Shown: positions 24,201 through 36,100 of the stretch, piece after piece
Layout: each line of letters starts with the position of its first letter
Numbering within the stretch: position 1 is the first letter of the stretch
Source of the DNA: Gibbula magus
Taxonomy: Eukaryota; Mollusca; Gastropoda; Trochida; Trochidae
DNA length: 64,000 nt
Direction: 5' to 3'
NCBI GenBank assembly: GCA_936450465.1
Contig: OW388291.1
Coordinates: 76,594,436 to 76,658,435, forward strand
Made by a program: the position numbers and the translations under genes
Notes under the pieces: generated by a model
Database searches by the model: none
Seen by the model: the letters and a program-made list of their open reading frames with translations, nothing else
What the model was told of the DNA's origin: nothing

Positions 24201-25339
24201 TCCTAAAGAAGTATCCATGCATTGATTTTCACTGTAATCCTGACGGGTTGTGTTATGAAATATCATATGTCTGTACGCACGTGCATCAGTATGATAGTCA
24301 TAAGATATAAACTGCTTCTGTTCCTCGATCATTGCTTTTCTTGACGTTCCGGAATGGTTTGAATCAGCTGTGCAACTAACACCACTATGGCTTCATTCTT
24401 CACTTGTGATGTCATAGTAGTTATTGGCGATAACATGATGCAGATTTTGTCATTGTGTCCTTGCAGGACATATGTAACTAAGAGTTGAAAAATAATTTGA
24501 ATATAATAACAAATTCCATTCATTTTAGCTGTAATAGGGGTAATAGGGACACTATAACCTGCAGAAGCCCACTGTCTATTCAACTTGTCTCCTTCGTCAA
24601 CCAGTTAAAGACCTCATGCTTCTGCAAATGACATGCCCTGAAACCAGCTTTACTTTATAGTATTGGATGTAAACAGGAAACTGAGCTTGTGATGTGCCAT
24701 TTAAAGCTGCTGAAATGTGGCCAATGACATGAGATTGTTTAGGTGAATCTATTAATAATTTGAGCATGTTACAGTCAAGCCATTAAATAATATCATTCTT
24801 TTAGGATGTTAATTTTTTCTTCCTAGTAATAATCAATTGTACATATTTTAAAATACATATATATATGTGTGCAAAATATATGTTGATATCTTTTTTTGCA
24901 GTTAATTCTAGATCTTCTACAGAACTACCCAGGGAATCTAAGAAAGGTAACTCTGAGTGAAAACAAAGTCAAGAAGAGCACAGTAGCTGCTATCAAGTCC
25001 ATATTACGAACCAACGCTGCTGAAGATGCTAGCATTGATGCCAGTGAGGATGATTTCCTCTCCACGACTGCCAGTACAGTTTCATCTCCACGAGATTCAA
25101 CCACAGTGACCTCGTCAAGTCAACAGAGCGAGTCAGAAACATCTAAAGATGAGAGCGAGGTCAGTGATTCTGGGACGGTCAAGGAGCTGGTTCTGACCGA
25201 TGTAGAGGAAGTCACAGAGAGCACACAGGTGAAGCCACTCAGTGCAATGGTGGGGAAGAAAGGGAAGAAGGCAAAGAAGGATGAAGAGGAGGAGGAAGAT
25301 CTCGGAGAAGAACTGAAAGAGGTCCCGGTATATTGGTGA
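21281..25339 (+). CDS. LRRC73: Leucine-rich repeat protein 73 (4 coding exons)
   Basis: Exons 21281-21552, 22286-22446, 23089-23312 and 24902-25339 join in frame to 364 aa with GT-AG introns (human protein 316 aa). ATG 21281 was chosen because it aligns with the human start and gives the same 18-residue lead before the first repeat; an upstream TTG frame extension has no ATG. RI-type (NLRC3/ribonuclease-inhibitor style) leucine-rich repeats cover about residues 25-245: LKILSFRNCKI, LHIHGNPIGDEG, VTTLDVGDC, LSELTLSANP, LHSLYLDYNTLGDAGAG, IEVLDLEGTGI, LRKVTLSENK. The blocks ELTLSANP-IT-GWS and LEVLDLEGTG-type are distinctive of LRRC73. The C-terminal about 110 residues are Ser/Thr-rich, then Lys-rich and acidic (KKGKKAKKDEEEEED), longer than in human. 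Molecular function of the family is poorly known. It lies between the two WARS1 copies on the opposite strand. Confidence 0.9.
21839..22222. mobile_element. Mutator-type MITE (384 bp) in LRRC73 intron 1
   Basis: The terminal inverted repeats are about 110 bp long, starting CATCCT(T/C)GGTTACCCATCG and running through TATATATGCTCCGTTACTCT. An exact 9-bp duplication GGCTTTGCT flanks it (21830-21838, 22223-22231). This defines a Mutator-like insertion. It shares the CATCCTCG terminus with the hairpin at 8868-8965. Confidence 0.85.
22585..22993. mobile_element. TTAA-flanked MITE in LRRC73 intron 2
   Basis: Ends are AAGGAGGGTTCTATCGGGG and the related inverted end CGACAGAACCATCCCT. TTAA is present on both sides (22581-22584 and 22994-22997). 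It shares most of its interior with the inverted copy at 41902-42317 (GTGGAAACGAAATT, ATTCATCGGCGCTGCGAGTG). TTAA duplications suggest piggyBac-like mobilisation; a PIF/Harbinger TWA duplication is the alternative. Confidence 0.75.
23354..23768. mobile_element. MITE with about 60-bp terminal inverted repeats, LRRC73 intron 3
   Basis: The left end (AAAATCGACCTTGTTCCG, then GGAATAAAATTTG, then ACCGGGATACGAAC at 23401) is mirrored at the right (GTTCGTATCCCGGT at 23706, AATTTTTATTCCACGG, then CCGTCGATTTT). The interior is related to sequence at about 62940-63160 (TAGATTCCTCGCCACA, GGTCTGA, CCAATCA). It codes for nothing convincing. Confidence 0.7.
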
Positions 25340-27715
25340 AAAGTTCAGAGATAACCTTGTACAAATATTTTTGTGATCTTTATTGCCATACCCCATCCTT
25401 TTGGAAACATTTGTTCGACCCCTGAGTGAACCGTACCTGTTCCACTCCATTCAATATCTGAAACCCCAACAAACCAGGTAACATACTTGCCCCAGGGGGC
25501 CGAGGTGCATGGATCGGAAATATTTGGTTTAATATTCAGAAATGTTCAGAAATTTCATTACGAGTTACATGTACTTGTCAAATGAATTTAATGAGCCAAA
25601 GCAAGTTAAACACCCTTGACAAGTGACAAGGTGTAACAAATACATATCGATAGGTAATGAGTTTATTTGACATAATTATATTGCAACGAAATAGATTCTA
25701 GATGTTTGATGAAGCATGTTGGAATATAGTTACCATTCATGTCAGTTGGGTCACAATAATTATGGAATTGCAATGTATGTATAATGCATGTCTCACACAA
25801 ATAATCTATTACCAATGGCACATCCAATTTTGGGACCATTTCACAGTCATTGACACTATGCAAGACCAAGGTCAAACTCACAAAGATTGACTTTTTCAAT
25901 GCTTTTCATTAAGATATTTTATTTTCTATCACAGATTTTACTTGATATATTATGAGCTGTTATCAAAGTTGTTACACAATGATCACTATGGTGTTGTAGG
26001 AACAGTTGCTTGGTATTTTGTCTTGCATACATATTAGAAGTAATTGTTCTACTGATCAATAAAAAATTAATGTACCTATAATTAATTAAAAAGAATAATG
26101 ATTACTGGGTTTACAGTAATTTTAAGAAATTGGTAATTGGTACTCTACGTAAATGGCCAAAATCACATGGACAAAAACTGCTAGTGGAGTGGCAAGCTCC
26201 TGTACCTTCCTTGCTGTAGTTTGATGCATTTTCTGTTCCTTCATGGATTGGACTGTAATAGAACCTCATGGTCCAATCAAATGTCCTCTTACAAAATCTA
26301 CATTTTGGATCGTAATAACCTTATCCTGATTGTTGACTGAAAGGTTTACAAAGCATACACAAGAGAAGAAATAAAACTATAGATCTTAGCAATGGAGCTG
26401 GTCTCTTCGAGGACAGTTTTCGCCTTTATTCGGAAGTTGTTTGCTGCCAAGAAATATTTTCTGTGATGTGAACTGTGGTCATCCTAGCATTTTTGACCTT
26501 TTAAAGTATAATTGATAATTTAATATTGAGATCTTCCATCGATTGATTGTTGATAATAGATTGAGAAGTTGCAACAAATTCAATGGTGTGTTACTTAATA
26601 CTTGTGTCCATATCAAGAATGAACTTGTGATATATTTGGAAGATAAAACTTATCGAGCAACGATTTTTATAATTGATTGGCAATCCATAAACGATCAATA
26701 AATTGATTGATTGGTGCATCACTAATCATTACTCACTTGTAACTTCCTGTTGTTACTGTTACACATTGTTATATTGTTATTTATTAGGCCTTTAGTCAAA
26801 ATGTTATACTGTTTTTTTTCTAATCTTATATATGCTGTATACACGTATACACACTTTACATAGGAAATAAAATTTAAAAAATGCTTTGTCTATTTGATGT
26901 TATTTAATAATTGTTGAAGGGGTGAGGAATTTGGTATATTAGAACAAGATGCTTGCTGACCGTGAATTACCAGTTGATTGTGGAAAAGGGTGTCTGTCAA
27001 AAGTTATGAGATAAGCAATTAGGCTTGATTGTAAACTCTGTAGACATTGCTAGACTCAAGTGAGAAGTGGTATGAGAATGTCCCCTTGTTTGGTTTGCTG
27101 AGTGGACTAGGTTTTTAAAAACATTGATGTAGGTTAACCTTGACTAGTTGAGAAGTCGGCAGAACTTTATAAACATGAAGCGTTAACTGCAGAAGCAGTG
27201 ATAAAAGAGAAAGGATGAAAAGGGGTTCGTTTGGTCGACGTTGCAATTGCAGTTCCAGGCTGACTGCAGACTTGGTTTTGCATGAGAAGGCATTGTGTTG
27301 TACATTTGAGAAGTGACCTTTGCAGACAAGGCATCCCCATTGATATCATAATATACGCTCTGAACATATATTTAGCCATCTTATATAAAGAAATCCTGTT
27401 TTCCCCATTGGGGAAAAGGTAAAAATCAAGTTTTATTAATGTCAAATACAAAAAAACAAGAGGTCTGAGGATTATAATCGATTATTCTTTTATTCTCATT
27501 AATTTTTTTCTTAATTGTGAATTCCATAATATTTCATATTTGGCAAGGTAAATAAAACAACTGGGTTTGTGTTATATTGAAATATACACTCCTGCATTAA
27601 TGAAGTACAAACTTATTTGTATTATTGCTGTGGAAATATTAGAATAATTTAATCAAATATAACACATGCTTGAAAAAGCTTTATCTGGTGGCTGATAAAC
27701 TGACTACTGATTTAC
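25340..27715. other. Region 3' of LRRC73, no gene seen
   Basis: AT-rich spacer that should include the LRRC73 3' UTR. AATAAA signals occur at 26370-26375 and near 26867. None of the short frames here resembles a protein, and no strong repeat boundary is visible. Confidence 0.4.
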
Positions 27716-27719
27716 TTTC

Positions 27720-28050
27720 CACGTATATATTAAAGGTGAGTTGAGGTTTAATGCCGCTTTCAAGAGTAATTCACTTGTATCAAGGCTGTTAGTATTATGG
27801 CAGGAAGAAAGCCAGCAACTCCATATGGCTATGCATTGTGGTGAAACCTGCGAGCATCGGCTGGAACTAGCGAACCATGAGTGGTACTTCACTGAAATTA
27901 TGTGTATGCATTGAACCCAAACCTTAGTGCATGTAGAACAGTTCTCTACTGCAGACAAAGTTGCCGTGCCCCTGGCAGTATTTGAAACCCTGGACCTCTT
28001 GATCCCAAGCAACACGAGATAACCACTGCGCTATCCCACTCCATATGTAT
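27720..28050 (-). mobile_element. tRNA-derived SINE
   Basis: On the minus strand it begins with a tRNA-like head (GAGTGGGATAGCGCAGTGG as box A region, then TTTGAAATACTG as a degenerate box B). It continues into a body ending at GGTTTAATGCCGCTTTCAAG. The same body occurs at 36.07 kb and in part within the palindrome arms. Confidence 0.65.
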
Positions 28051-28084
28051 ATATTTAAAAAAATGTGAGGATAGAATAAACAAG

Positions 28085-28500
28085 ATGTGTTTGTTAAACA
28101 CGGATGCCCCCGGATGTACCAAGGTTAAAGTTTTCTGAATATTGTCCACTGCGGCAAGGTCATGGTCACAAGGTCAAATATGATGACCTCATCTGAAAGG
28201 TCTCATCACAAGGTATGCACATGCCAAGTATGAAAGTCGTAGCTCTGAGCAATTCAAAGTTATGGCCAAGGTTAAAGTTTTCTGAAAATGTCAATTGTGG
28301 CAAGGTCAAGGTCAAATATGATGACCTCATCACAAGGTATGCACATGCCAAGTATGAAAGCCCCAGCTCTGAGCAATCCAAAGTTATGGCCAAGGTTAAA
28401 GTTTTTGTGGAGAAACACACAGAAGGACGGACAGACAGACGGACAGATGAAAAACAATATAACCCCGGAATCTCCGATTCGGGGGCATAATACAATTGTA
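28085..28500. repeat. Tandem repeat family ending in TTCGGGGGCATAAT
   Basis: About two and a half copies of a roughly 120-bp unit (CAAGGTTAAAGTTTTCTGAA, GGTATGCACATGCCAAGTAT), then a GGACGGACAGACAGACGGAC tract, then a small hairpin (CCCCGGAATCTCCGATTCGGGG). This is a common invertebrate repeat architecture. Overlapping short frames on both strands are repeat translations. Confidence 0.7.
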
Positions 28501-28550
28501 TAACAATTTTGATAATTCCAAGATAACATATCAAGTTAGTTTTATGTAAT

Positions 28551-28634
28551 GGAGAATGCATGAGGAGCTGTGGATTCGTTAAAAATAATCAACGAGCCCC
28601 GAAGGGATCCACTGCTCCGAATGCATTCTCCATC
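28551..28634. repeat. Small inverted repeat (hairpin)
   Basis: ATGGAGAATGCATGAGGAGC near 28550 pairs with GCTCCGAATGCATTCTCCAT ending near 28634, with a loop of about 45 bp. Probably a small foldback MITE; no target duplication was confirmed. Confidence 0.5.
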
Positions 28635-28931
28635 TTAATCCATATATGACGTCACGAAACATGCATATGTGATTATTTTACATTTGAAACAATAAATTCT
28701 GGGACACCAAAATCAATTATTTTGCAAATTTCGGTGCTCATTGATCAGATATGGTACAAGTAGCTGCGACCCTCATGAAATGGATTCTTCCACGCACGTG
28801 CAGCGCAAAACTTCACGCGAGGCGAAGTGATTGACAGCTTAAACTCTGCCTTTCCATGCCTTCCTCGTACATTACAAGACTTTAATAGAACGCAGAACTC
28901 TTACTGACAAACAATCCTAAGGTTTCTAACA

Positions 28932-29012
28932 ATGTCTTGTGGCCTAATGATTAGGAGCGCTGACTACCAAGCGAAGGGTTGCATGTTCGAATCCAGGTTC
29001 ATGCATCACAAA
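28932..29012 (+). mobile_element. tRNA-like SINE head
   Basis: TGGCCTAATGATTAGGAGCG (box A-like) is followed about 50 bp later by TGTTCGAATCC (box B). The tRNA fold is not maintained, so this is a SINE or tRNA relic rather than a functional tRNA gene. Confidence 0.5.
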
Positions 29013-29015
29013 AAT

Positions 29016-30177
29016 TAATTTATCTAGTTGAGACATATTTTAAGATCCTATTCAGATACACCAAGACAAAATACATCAGTCTCGAAAAGTGTACTCGATT
29101 AGCCACTACTGAAAATGTCTAAACCTAACACCCCTCCTGACTGGGACAGTCAATGACCAGTAGATTCCTAAATAATAATCAACTGATAACACAATATAGT
29201 GACGTCATGACCATGGATTAATCATGCAGAAAGTACCTGGATGTCCAACTTCTATCCGTCCCCAGGAAACTAGATTGTCAATTTGAAAAAAAGCAAAATC
29301 AATATTATTTGATAAAGTATCTTTAATTTTTCTTACATTTTGTTTAATAAATATTCCTCTTTCCTTGTGTGATATTGCTTTGTTTTGTGTGCAAGGCAAC
29401 ATTGTCAAAGATTACTTTATGTTCTCACAAGAGGACAATGAAAAAGTTTTTGTTTTACTTTACAAACCTCAAACAATTACAATGAAATTTATCTGTCAGC
29501 TAAACACTTGTTTTTAAAGTAAGAACAGTTCAAATCATATCACTTTATTTTTGGAAGGTTATCTATTTTCTAACTGGAAAATCTGGTTGCTTAAAATTTG
29601 GTTGGAGCTTAATGCATGAGTGTGGAGTTATGTATGAAATTACCGGTATGTGCGTACGCCAGCCCAGAACCTGTTCACCTATGGTCCATGCTGGTAACCT
29701 TTTTTAATTTTTTATTTAACTTTGCCATTTAAATTTATAAAATAACCCTTTAGGGCTGGCTTCTCTTCAAGCTTAATTCACTAGTGTAGAGTTACCATAC
29801 AGCACGTCATGTTATAAGTATGTGCCAGATTCTGTGTCATAAACACTTGCAGTACCATGAGAATACCTCATACCCTTATGAATAATTTAGATAAATCATG
29901 TAATACGTGCAATATCATTATAAAGAAATTAACAAAATAGAAAGGATAATAATTGTTAATTAATCACATAAATTAAACAGAGCACTGATTGACAGATGAA
30001 TTGATTGTTCAACATCAAAACATCATCTGATTGTGTGATATAAATAATCAAGAAATAATCAGGATATAAAGTGTCAGTCAGCTGAGGCAGGTGGAGACTT
30101 GTTACAGAATCACAGTTGTCCACAGTTTGTGCACACAAAGTTTGACGATACTTCCTCCAACGTGAACATAGATATTG
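29016..30177. other. Region 3' of WARS1 copy B, no gene seen
   Basis: AT-rich. Minus-strand polyadenylation signals are possible (TTTATT on plus near 29543), but the true 3' end cannot be picked. No coding-like frame. Confidence 0.35.
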
Positions 30178-33100
30178 TCAATAATCATATTTCAGTTTCC
30201 TTGGTGTCATGAACAGTTTGATAACCTCGTCCGTCACTTTCGCTCTTCTCTCTCGATGTTCACCAATAATTTTCTGCAGAATTGTTATCAACTCTTTCTT
30301 CAACTCTCCTGTTAGAATCTCTCCACTTGAATAGCCCTGAAGGAAAATAAAATGCGAGTTATGAATGGAGTCAAACAGTTAAAGGTACATCCATTGTGTT
30401 GTTGGGGTCAAATATTCCAAACGTTATAAATGGTCTTATTTTATCGAGAAGTACCAATTGTTACCGAAAACTACCATTTTGATGATACTCGACTAAGTAT
30501 ATTGAAGATATGAAGGTAAAAGTATCGATTTCTGATCGAAAACCGGACAATGCACCGCGTGTGGCGCGCGCCAATGAGTCAAACGTAATTTTGGAATCTT
30601 ATTTAAACCAGACAAAATAACACATTTGGGTTGATAATGTTCAATAGGGCATATAACTACTGTGCATGTAAATAGGACGTGCACTTTTGGTTTCTGTACA
30701 TGCATAATGATGTTACTCGATTTTAATTGGAAACTAGTAATTCTGATATGTTTGGCGATTGGGGATGAATATGCAAGCTGAGTGAATGTGTTTGTATTGT
30801 AAACATCACATATGATGTGTTGGAACGTGTTAAAGCCAAATGAAATTTTATTAAACACAATGGATGCACCTTTAAGAGTTAATCTATTATACAGTGAAAC
30901 AATTCCTACTGCCCAATTAATTGTATTGTTGGTAACATGAAAGGATTTATAAACTAGCTATGGTCAATTTTGTGTAAGGGGAGTAGGATCCAGCAGTATT
31001 GACTAAATTGGAATTATGATATTGTTATTCAAAGCTTAAGTATTTATATTGCTCCATATTTTGTTGGACAAAAGACAAGACTGCTCTGAGAGCAGAAGAA
31101 CCCGGGGATATGTTTTATTGATGCACAAAGTGTCCTCTAAATCTAAATTTTGGACGACAACAATCAACAATTGATCAATGAAGGGTGATCAACAATCTTG
31201 CAGTCCACGATGAGCCACCGACCTTCTTGGTTTCCTCCAGCTTCTGATCGTCTTCCTGGAAGAAAGTGAGGTACTGGTACGCCACGTCCACATTACAGTC
31301 GCCGCCCTTCTCTCTGTGCTCCTCCACAGTGGCTTGTCCTCCAGAGAATGCATACTTGTTGATCTGTTAACATTAGAGTTACAAGTGTATTTGAAAGAAC
31401 ATAACTATTTGTTTAGAGGTGAAACAGCTCACCATCCCCTGCCGGCAGTTTTGCCAGTTTGTCTACATTCAGATGGCATTAATCAATTTGAAAAACATGA
31501 AGTCAATCACGTCAATGAAAAAACAATAATTTTCAATGGACATTCTGGAGTTGTAACCCCAAGAAGGCACAGTACCACAGGTAACATCAGAAATACATGC
31601 CATGATAGTATCAGTAATAGTACAAATTCTTCTATTATTTTTCGGGACATCAAACCTTCAGAGTCTGATAAGTCAGACAGAAATGTGTACTATTGTAGAT
31701 AGTGTGATCCCAATATAACAACGTCATAAGCATCTTCAACACAGTAAATGTGACATGTTTTTTAATTTACCTTTGTTTTAATCTGTTTATCTGTGTCTGT
31801 GAGGAAGATTGACGAGTTGGCATCACTTGCACTCATCTTACTCTGAGCTCCTTGCAGGGCTGGGAAGAATGTGGAGTGCATCAGAGCTGGCTTCAAACAA
31901 GCTGGCTTCATTCTAGGTGCAACATCGCGGGTCATACGAAAATACGGATCCTGTGCACAAAAGAGGTCGTATTTGAATTCATCCTAAAACAAATCTAAAC
32001 ATTGACAGAAATACCACAGAGTGGCGTCGTCTATCATTAAGGACTAATTGAGCCCCCCTCAAGAAAGTAGAGCCCTCCCTCTCTTGGCAATAACTGTAAA
32101 TCATAAACCATTTGTTCAGCACCCACATCCTGGTGTCTGATCTTACACCAAAGCCAATATTCTAACCCCGCCCTTTCAAAAAATTGTGCATGGGCGGGTA
32201 TTGGGAGAACAATTTTGAACTCCCCTTTCAAAATTCCTGGCTCCGCCACTGAATGCTATGCATTTTTTGCAAACATGTTCCTGGAACTTGATAAACACAT
32301 GCTCTAAATCACTTTCACTGACATAATGTACTTCCTTTTTGAATTTCAACAAGTGTTCATTTAGCAAAGTCAATATTTCAATGATTATTATCCACATAAC
32401 TTAACTTGTACTATACATACTGGCATTGCATTAAATGTACTTTCACAGAGTTACAAAAGTCTAAGACAGGTGTTGTTATGACCTCACACTCACAACAAGC
32501 AGTTAGACACCCACCTGGTCAATGGCACATGGAATGAGACAGGGGATGTTACTCTTTCCGTTGAATATTTCCGGGAAGGATGAACTAAAACTAGGAGCAG
32601 CCTGGGTTGCTGGGAAGCTGATTTTGCCTATACAGTCACTGTCTCCAAAACCAAATATCCCCTTCACTTGGTTGAACGTTACTAGCTTCTGCACTCTGCA
32701 CATGTTTCGGTAGAATCCCTTGCAAGTCCTACAAAAAGCACACAAAAATAGAGCCATGGGCTCTGTAGCTCATCAGGATTTGATTTATTATCTAAGGTTG
32801 AATATCTAAGTTATCTCAAGTAATACATTGTTAACAAGCAAAAAATAGGTTTTTAGATCATGACCCCTGTGACCTGTATTTGGAGTCACAGGGTCACAAA
32901 TCCTACAATTAAGAATCACCTTTGACCAAAGAGTCTCTACACAACTTTTCAGCTCTCTAGACCTTTTGGAACTGGAGAAGAAGATGAAAATAGGTTTTTG
33001 GGGTTGTGACCTCTGTGACCCCATTTGAGGTCACGGGGTCACGAAATCTACAATTTAGAATCCCCATTGGCCAAGGAGTCTGCACACAATTTTTCAGCTC

Positions 33101-36100
33101 TCTAGACCTTTTGGAACTTGAGAAGAAGATCAGTGATTGGGAAAGACAGTTTGGTCAATGGGCCAATGGCCCCCTGACCTAATGAATGAATGGGCCATTT
33201 GGAAAAATAATGGGCCCTTTCCAAAATTATGAAAAAAAAACCAATTTAATTGAATAACATTTTATTAACATCTTTGGTCTTCATATTTTTGTTATTTCCA
33301 CCAACTAATTTTGAGCTTTAAAGTTAATTTTTCTAGCTTTCTTGGAATGCCATATGCTGAGAGTTTTTTCAAAATAATGCTGTTGTAATTAAGCCATTTA
33401 TCTTGAAATGTTCTGAGATTTTTGTCTGATTTATTGTTTGAATTGTCAGAATTTTTCAGCAACTCATTTGAGGCATTCATTTCTTTATTACTAGAATCTT
33501 GAGTTTGAGTGTCAGTTAATGTCTCATGTGTGTGTGCTTCGGTGTCGAATTCAGTAGGCATTACACTGACTGTGCTATCAATGTCAACTTGAACTTCACA
33601 GTCAACATTCTCCTCATTACTTTCAAGATTTCTATTTTGATTGTTGGGTTTCATGAATGAGAACATCGACTTATGAGAAACATCTACCTTCAATTTCTTT
33701 GTTGGAGGCATTTTTTTTACGTTGAAGTATGATTGTGATTAACTTGTGGGGAAAAAATCCTCTCGATAAATTGTCAACAAAACATCGCCATATCTCTTGC
33801 ATTCGGAAAGCTTCGTAAATCATCGTAAACAATTACGAGTTATAGTCGCCGAGGTCATAAATTCAGAAAAGCATTCCGAATGCATTCCAAGGGAGGCAAC
33901 TCGAAGCATTTATCGTATATAACGGAAGCATTAGTCCGGGATAATGAGAGGATTGAATAGCAAAGTTAGACGACTAAATACCAAACTAGGACGTTTAAAT
34001 TTCTAAATAAATGACTTAGCGCCATATTGGCACATCTATGAAGTAAAAAATGCGCCCAGAATTGTTAAAATGCGCAAATGGCGCATGGCGCATGCCTTTC
34101 CCAATCACTGGAAGATGATAATAGGTTTTTAAAGATGTGACCCCTGAGACCCCATTTGGGGTCATGGGGTCACGAAATCTACAATTTAGAATCCCCATTG
34201 GCCAAGGAGTCTGCACACAACTTTTCAGCTCTCTAGAACTTTTGAAACTGGAGAAGAAGATGAAAATAGGTTTTTATGGATGTGACCCCTGTGACCCCAT
34301 TTGGGGTCATGGGGTCACGAAATCTACAATTTAGAATCCCCATGGACCAAGGAGTCTGCACACAACTTTTCAGCTCTCTAGAACTTTTGGAACTGGAGAA
34401 GAAGATGAAAATAGGTTTTTATGGATGTGACCCCTGTGACCCCATTTGGGGTCATGGGGTCACGAAATCTACAATTTAGAATCCCCATTGACCAAGGAGT
34501 CTGCACACAACTTTTCAGCTCATTAGAACTTTTGGAAATGGAGAAGAAGATGAAAATAGGTTTTTATGGATGTGACCCCTGTGACCCCATTTGGGGTCAT
34601 GGGGTCACGAAATCTACAATTTAGAATCCCCATTGGCCAAGGAGTCTGCACATAAAATTTCAGCTCTGTGAAGTCATTGGTTCTGGAGAAGAAGTCGAAA
34701 AAGCGAAAAGTTTACGGATGGACGGACGGACGGACGGACGGACGGATGGACGGACGCCGGACACCATGCCATGCCATAAGCCCATCGGGCCTTTCAGGCC
34801 TGATGAGCTAAAAATTGACTCATTAAAAAGAGATTGAGAAGTTAATTGTCATTTACCAACAAATTGAAACTAGAAATATGTGCATGTGATGCACTGTGAT
34901 GTCCCCCGCTCCAACTTTCAATCCAACCAAGTCATATTACCCCTATTTTTCACTTATGCTAAGCACTAAGTTCAATACTGCATTAATAACGAGAAATAAA
35001 AAATTCAGAATAGCCAAAGTAGCAAAAGGCACCACTCTATCACTAGGTCTAAGCAAATACAAAGTTTGGTGAAAAAATATTGAACAGTTTTGGAGAAAGA
35101 GGCCGGAAAAGGTCCCTACCCCAATATGCACTAAGTTCAAATTGTTTCCATGGAAACCAGAAAAAAAAATTCAGAATAACCAAAATAGCAAAAGGCACCA
35201 CTCCACCACTAGGTCTCACCACATACCAAGTTTCGTAAAGAAATACTTGATAGATTTTGAAATAGAGGCCGGAAAACGTCCCTACCCCAATTTGCACTAA
35301 GTTGAAATTGTTGCCATGGAAACCAGAAAAAATACAAAATTCAGAATTACCAAAATAGCAAAAGGCACCACTCCACCACTAGGTCTAACCACATACCAAG
35401 TTTCGTGAAAAAATATTGAACGGTTTTAGAGATATGGCCCGGAAAAGAAAGCATTTCGGAATGACGGAATAACGGAATAACGGAATGACGGAATAACGGA
35501 CTGAGGCGAAAACATTATGTCTCCCGAAAAAAATTTCGGGGGACATAATAATTTAGTGAAAGCTGAAAGTTTCAAAAGAGACAAAGCACTCACATATGGA
35601 TGTGACAATTTTCTTGATGACTGACAGCTGTAAAAATATTAAATATACCAGTCAAGCTTGCAAAGTAAAACTTTAAAACTGAAAGATGAATTTTAATACC
35701 TCAATGCAATGTTAAAAAAATAGTGAAAGTGGTGACCTGACAAAATGTTATTCACTCAAAAGCAATGTACATGCAACTATCAAATTTCAAATTTATATTG
35801 ACAATATTTCTAGGATTCTCTACATACCCTATATAATCAAAATCACTGAATATGAAGGTCTTCTCAGGATCAAAACCACAGGCAATGATGTCCTTCGTGT
35901 TTTCATATGCCAGCCTGTTTGCTTCCTCTATAGAAAGATCCTTCCACAGAAACTTTTCATCATCAGTAAGCTGAACAACTAGTGGGACATCAAATGTTTC
36001 CTGCAACCACCTGAAGATAGATAGATAGAAACATTCAGGTCAACCAGTTTGGCAGTTTGCAATTACTTTAATGTTTAATGCTGCTTTCAAGACTATTTCA

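Larger units (their letters stand above)
32766..34812. mobile_element. Repeat element with TAGCTCATCAGG ends and 145-bp tandem core
   Basis: It begins TAGCTCATCAGG and ends CCTGATGAGCTA. The core has units of about 145 bp (GGTTTTTATGGATGTGACCC, GGGGTCACGAAATCTACAAT, GGCCAAGGAGTCTGCACACA), one and a half at 32.8-33.13 kb and about four at 34.11-34.69 kb. A GGAC/GGAT microsatellite follows at 34720-34755. It is split by the hAT insertion at 33131-34110. Repeated 65-67-aa frames in the tandem units are not genes. It lies in WARS1-B intron 4. Confidence 0.7.

Noticed and set aside
34137..34624. Repeated 65-67-aa frames ([13 protein letters not shown] units) as a protein family
   Set aside because: They are the 145-bp tandem repeat read in phase; they begin and end at repeat boundaries and lack any gene context.
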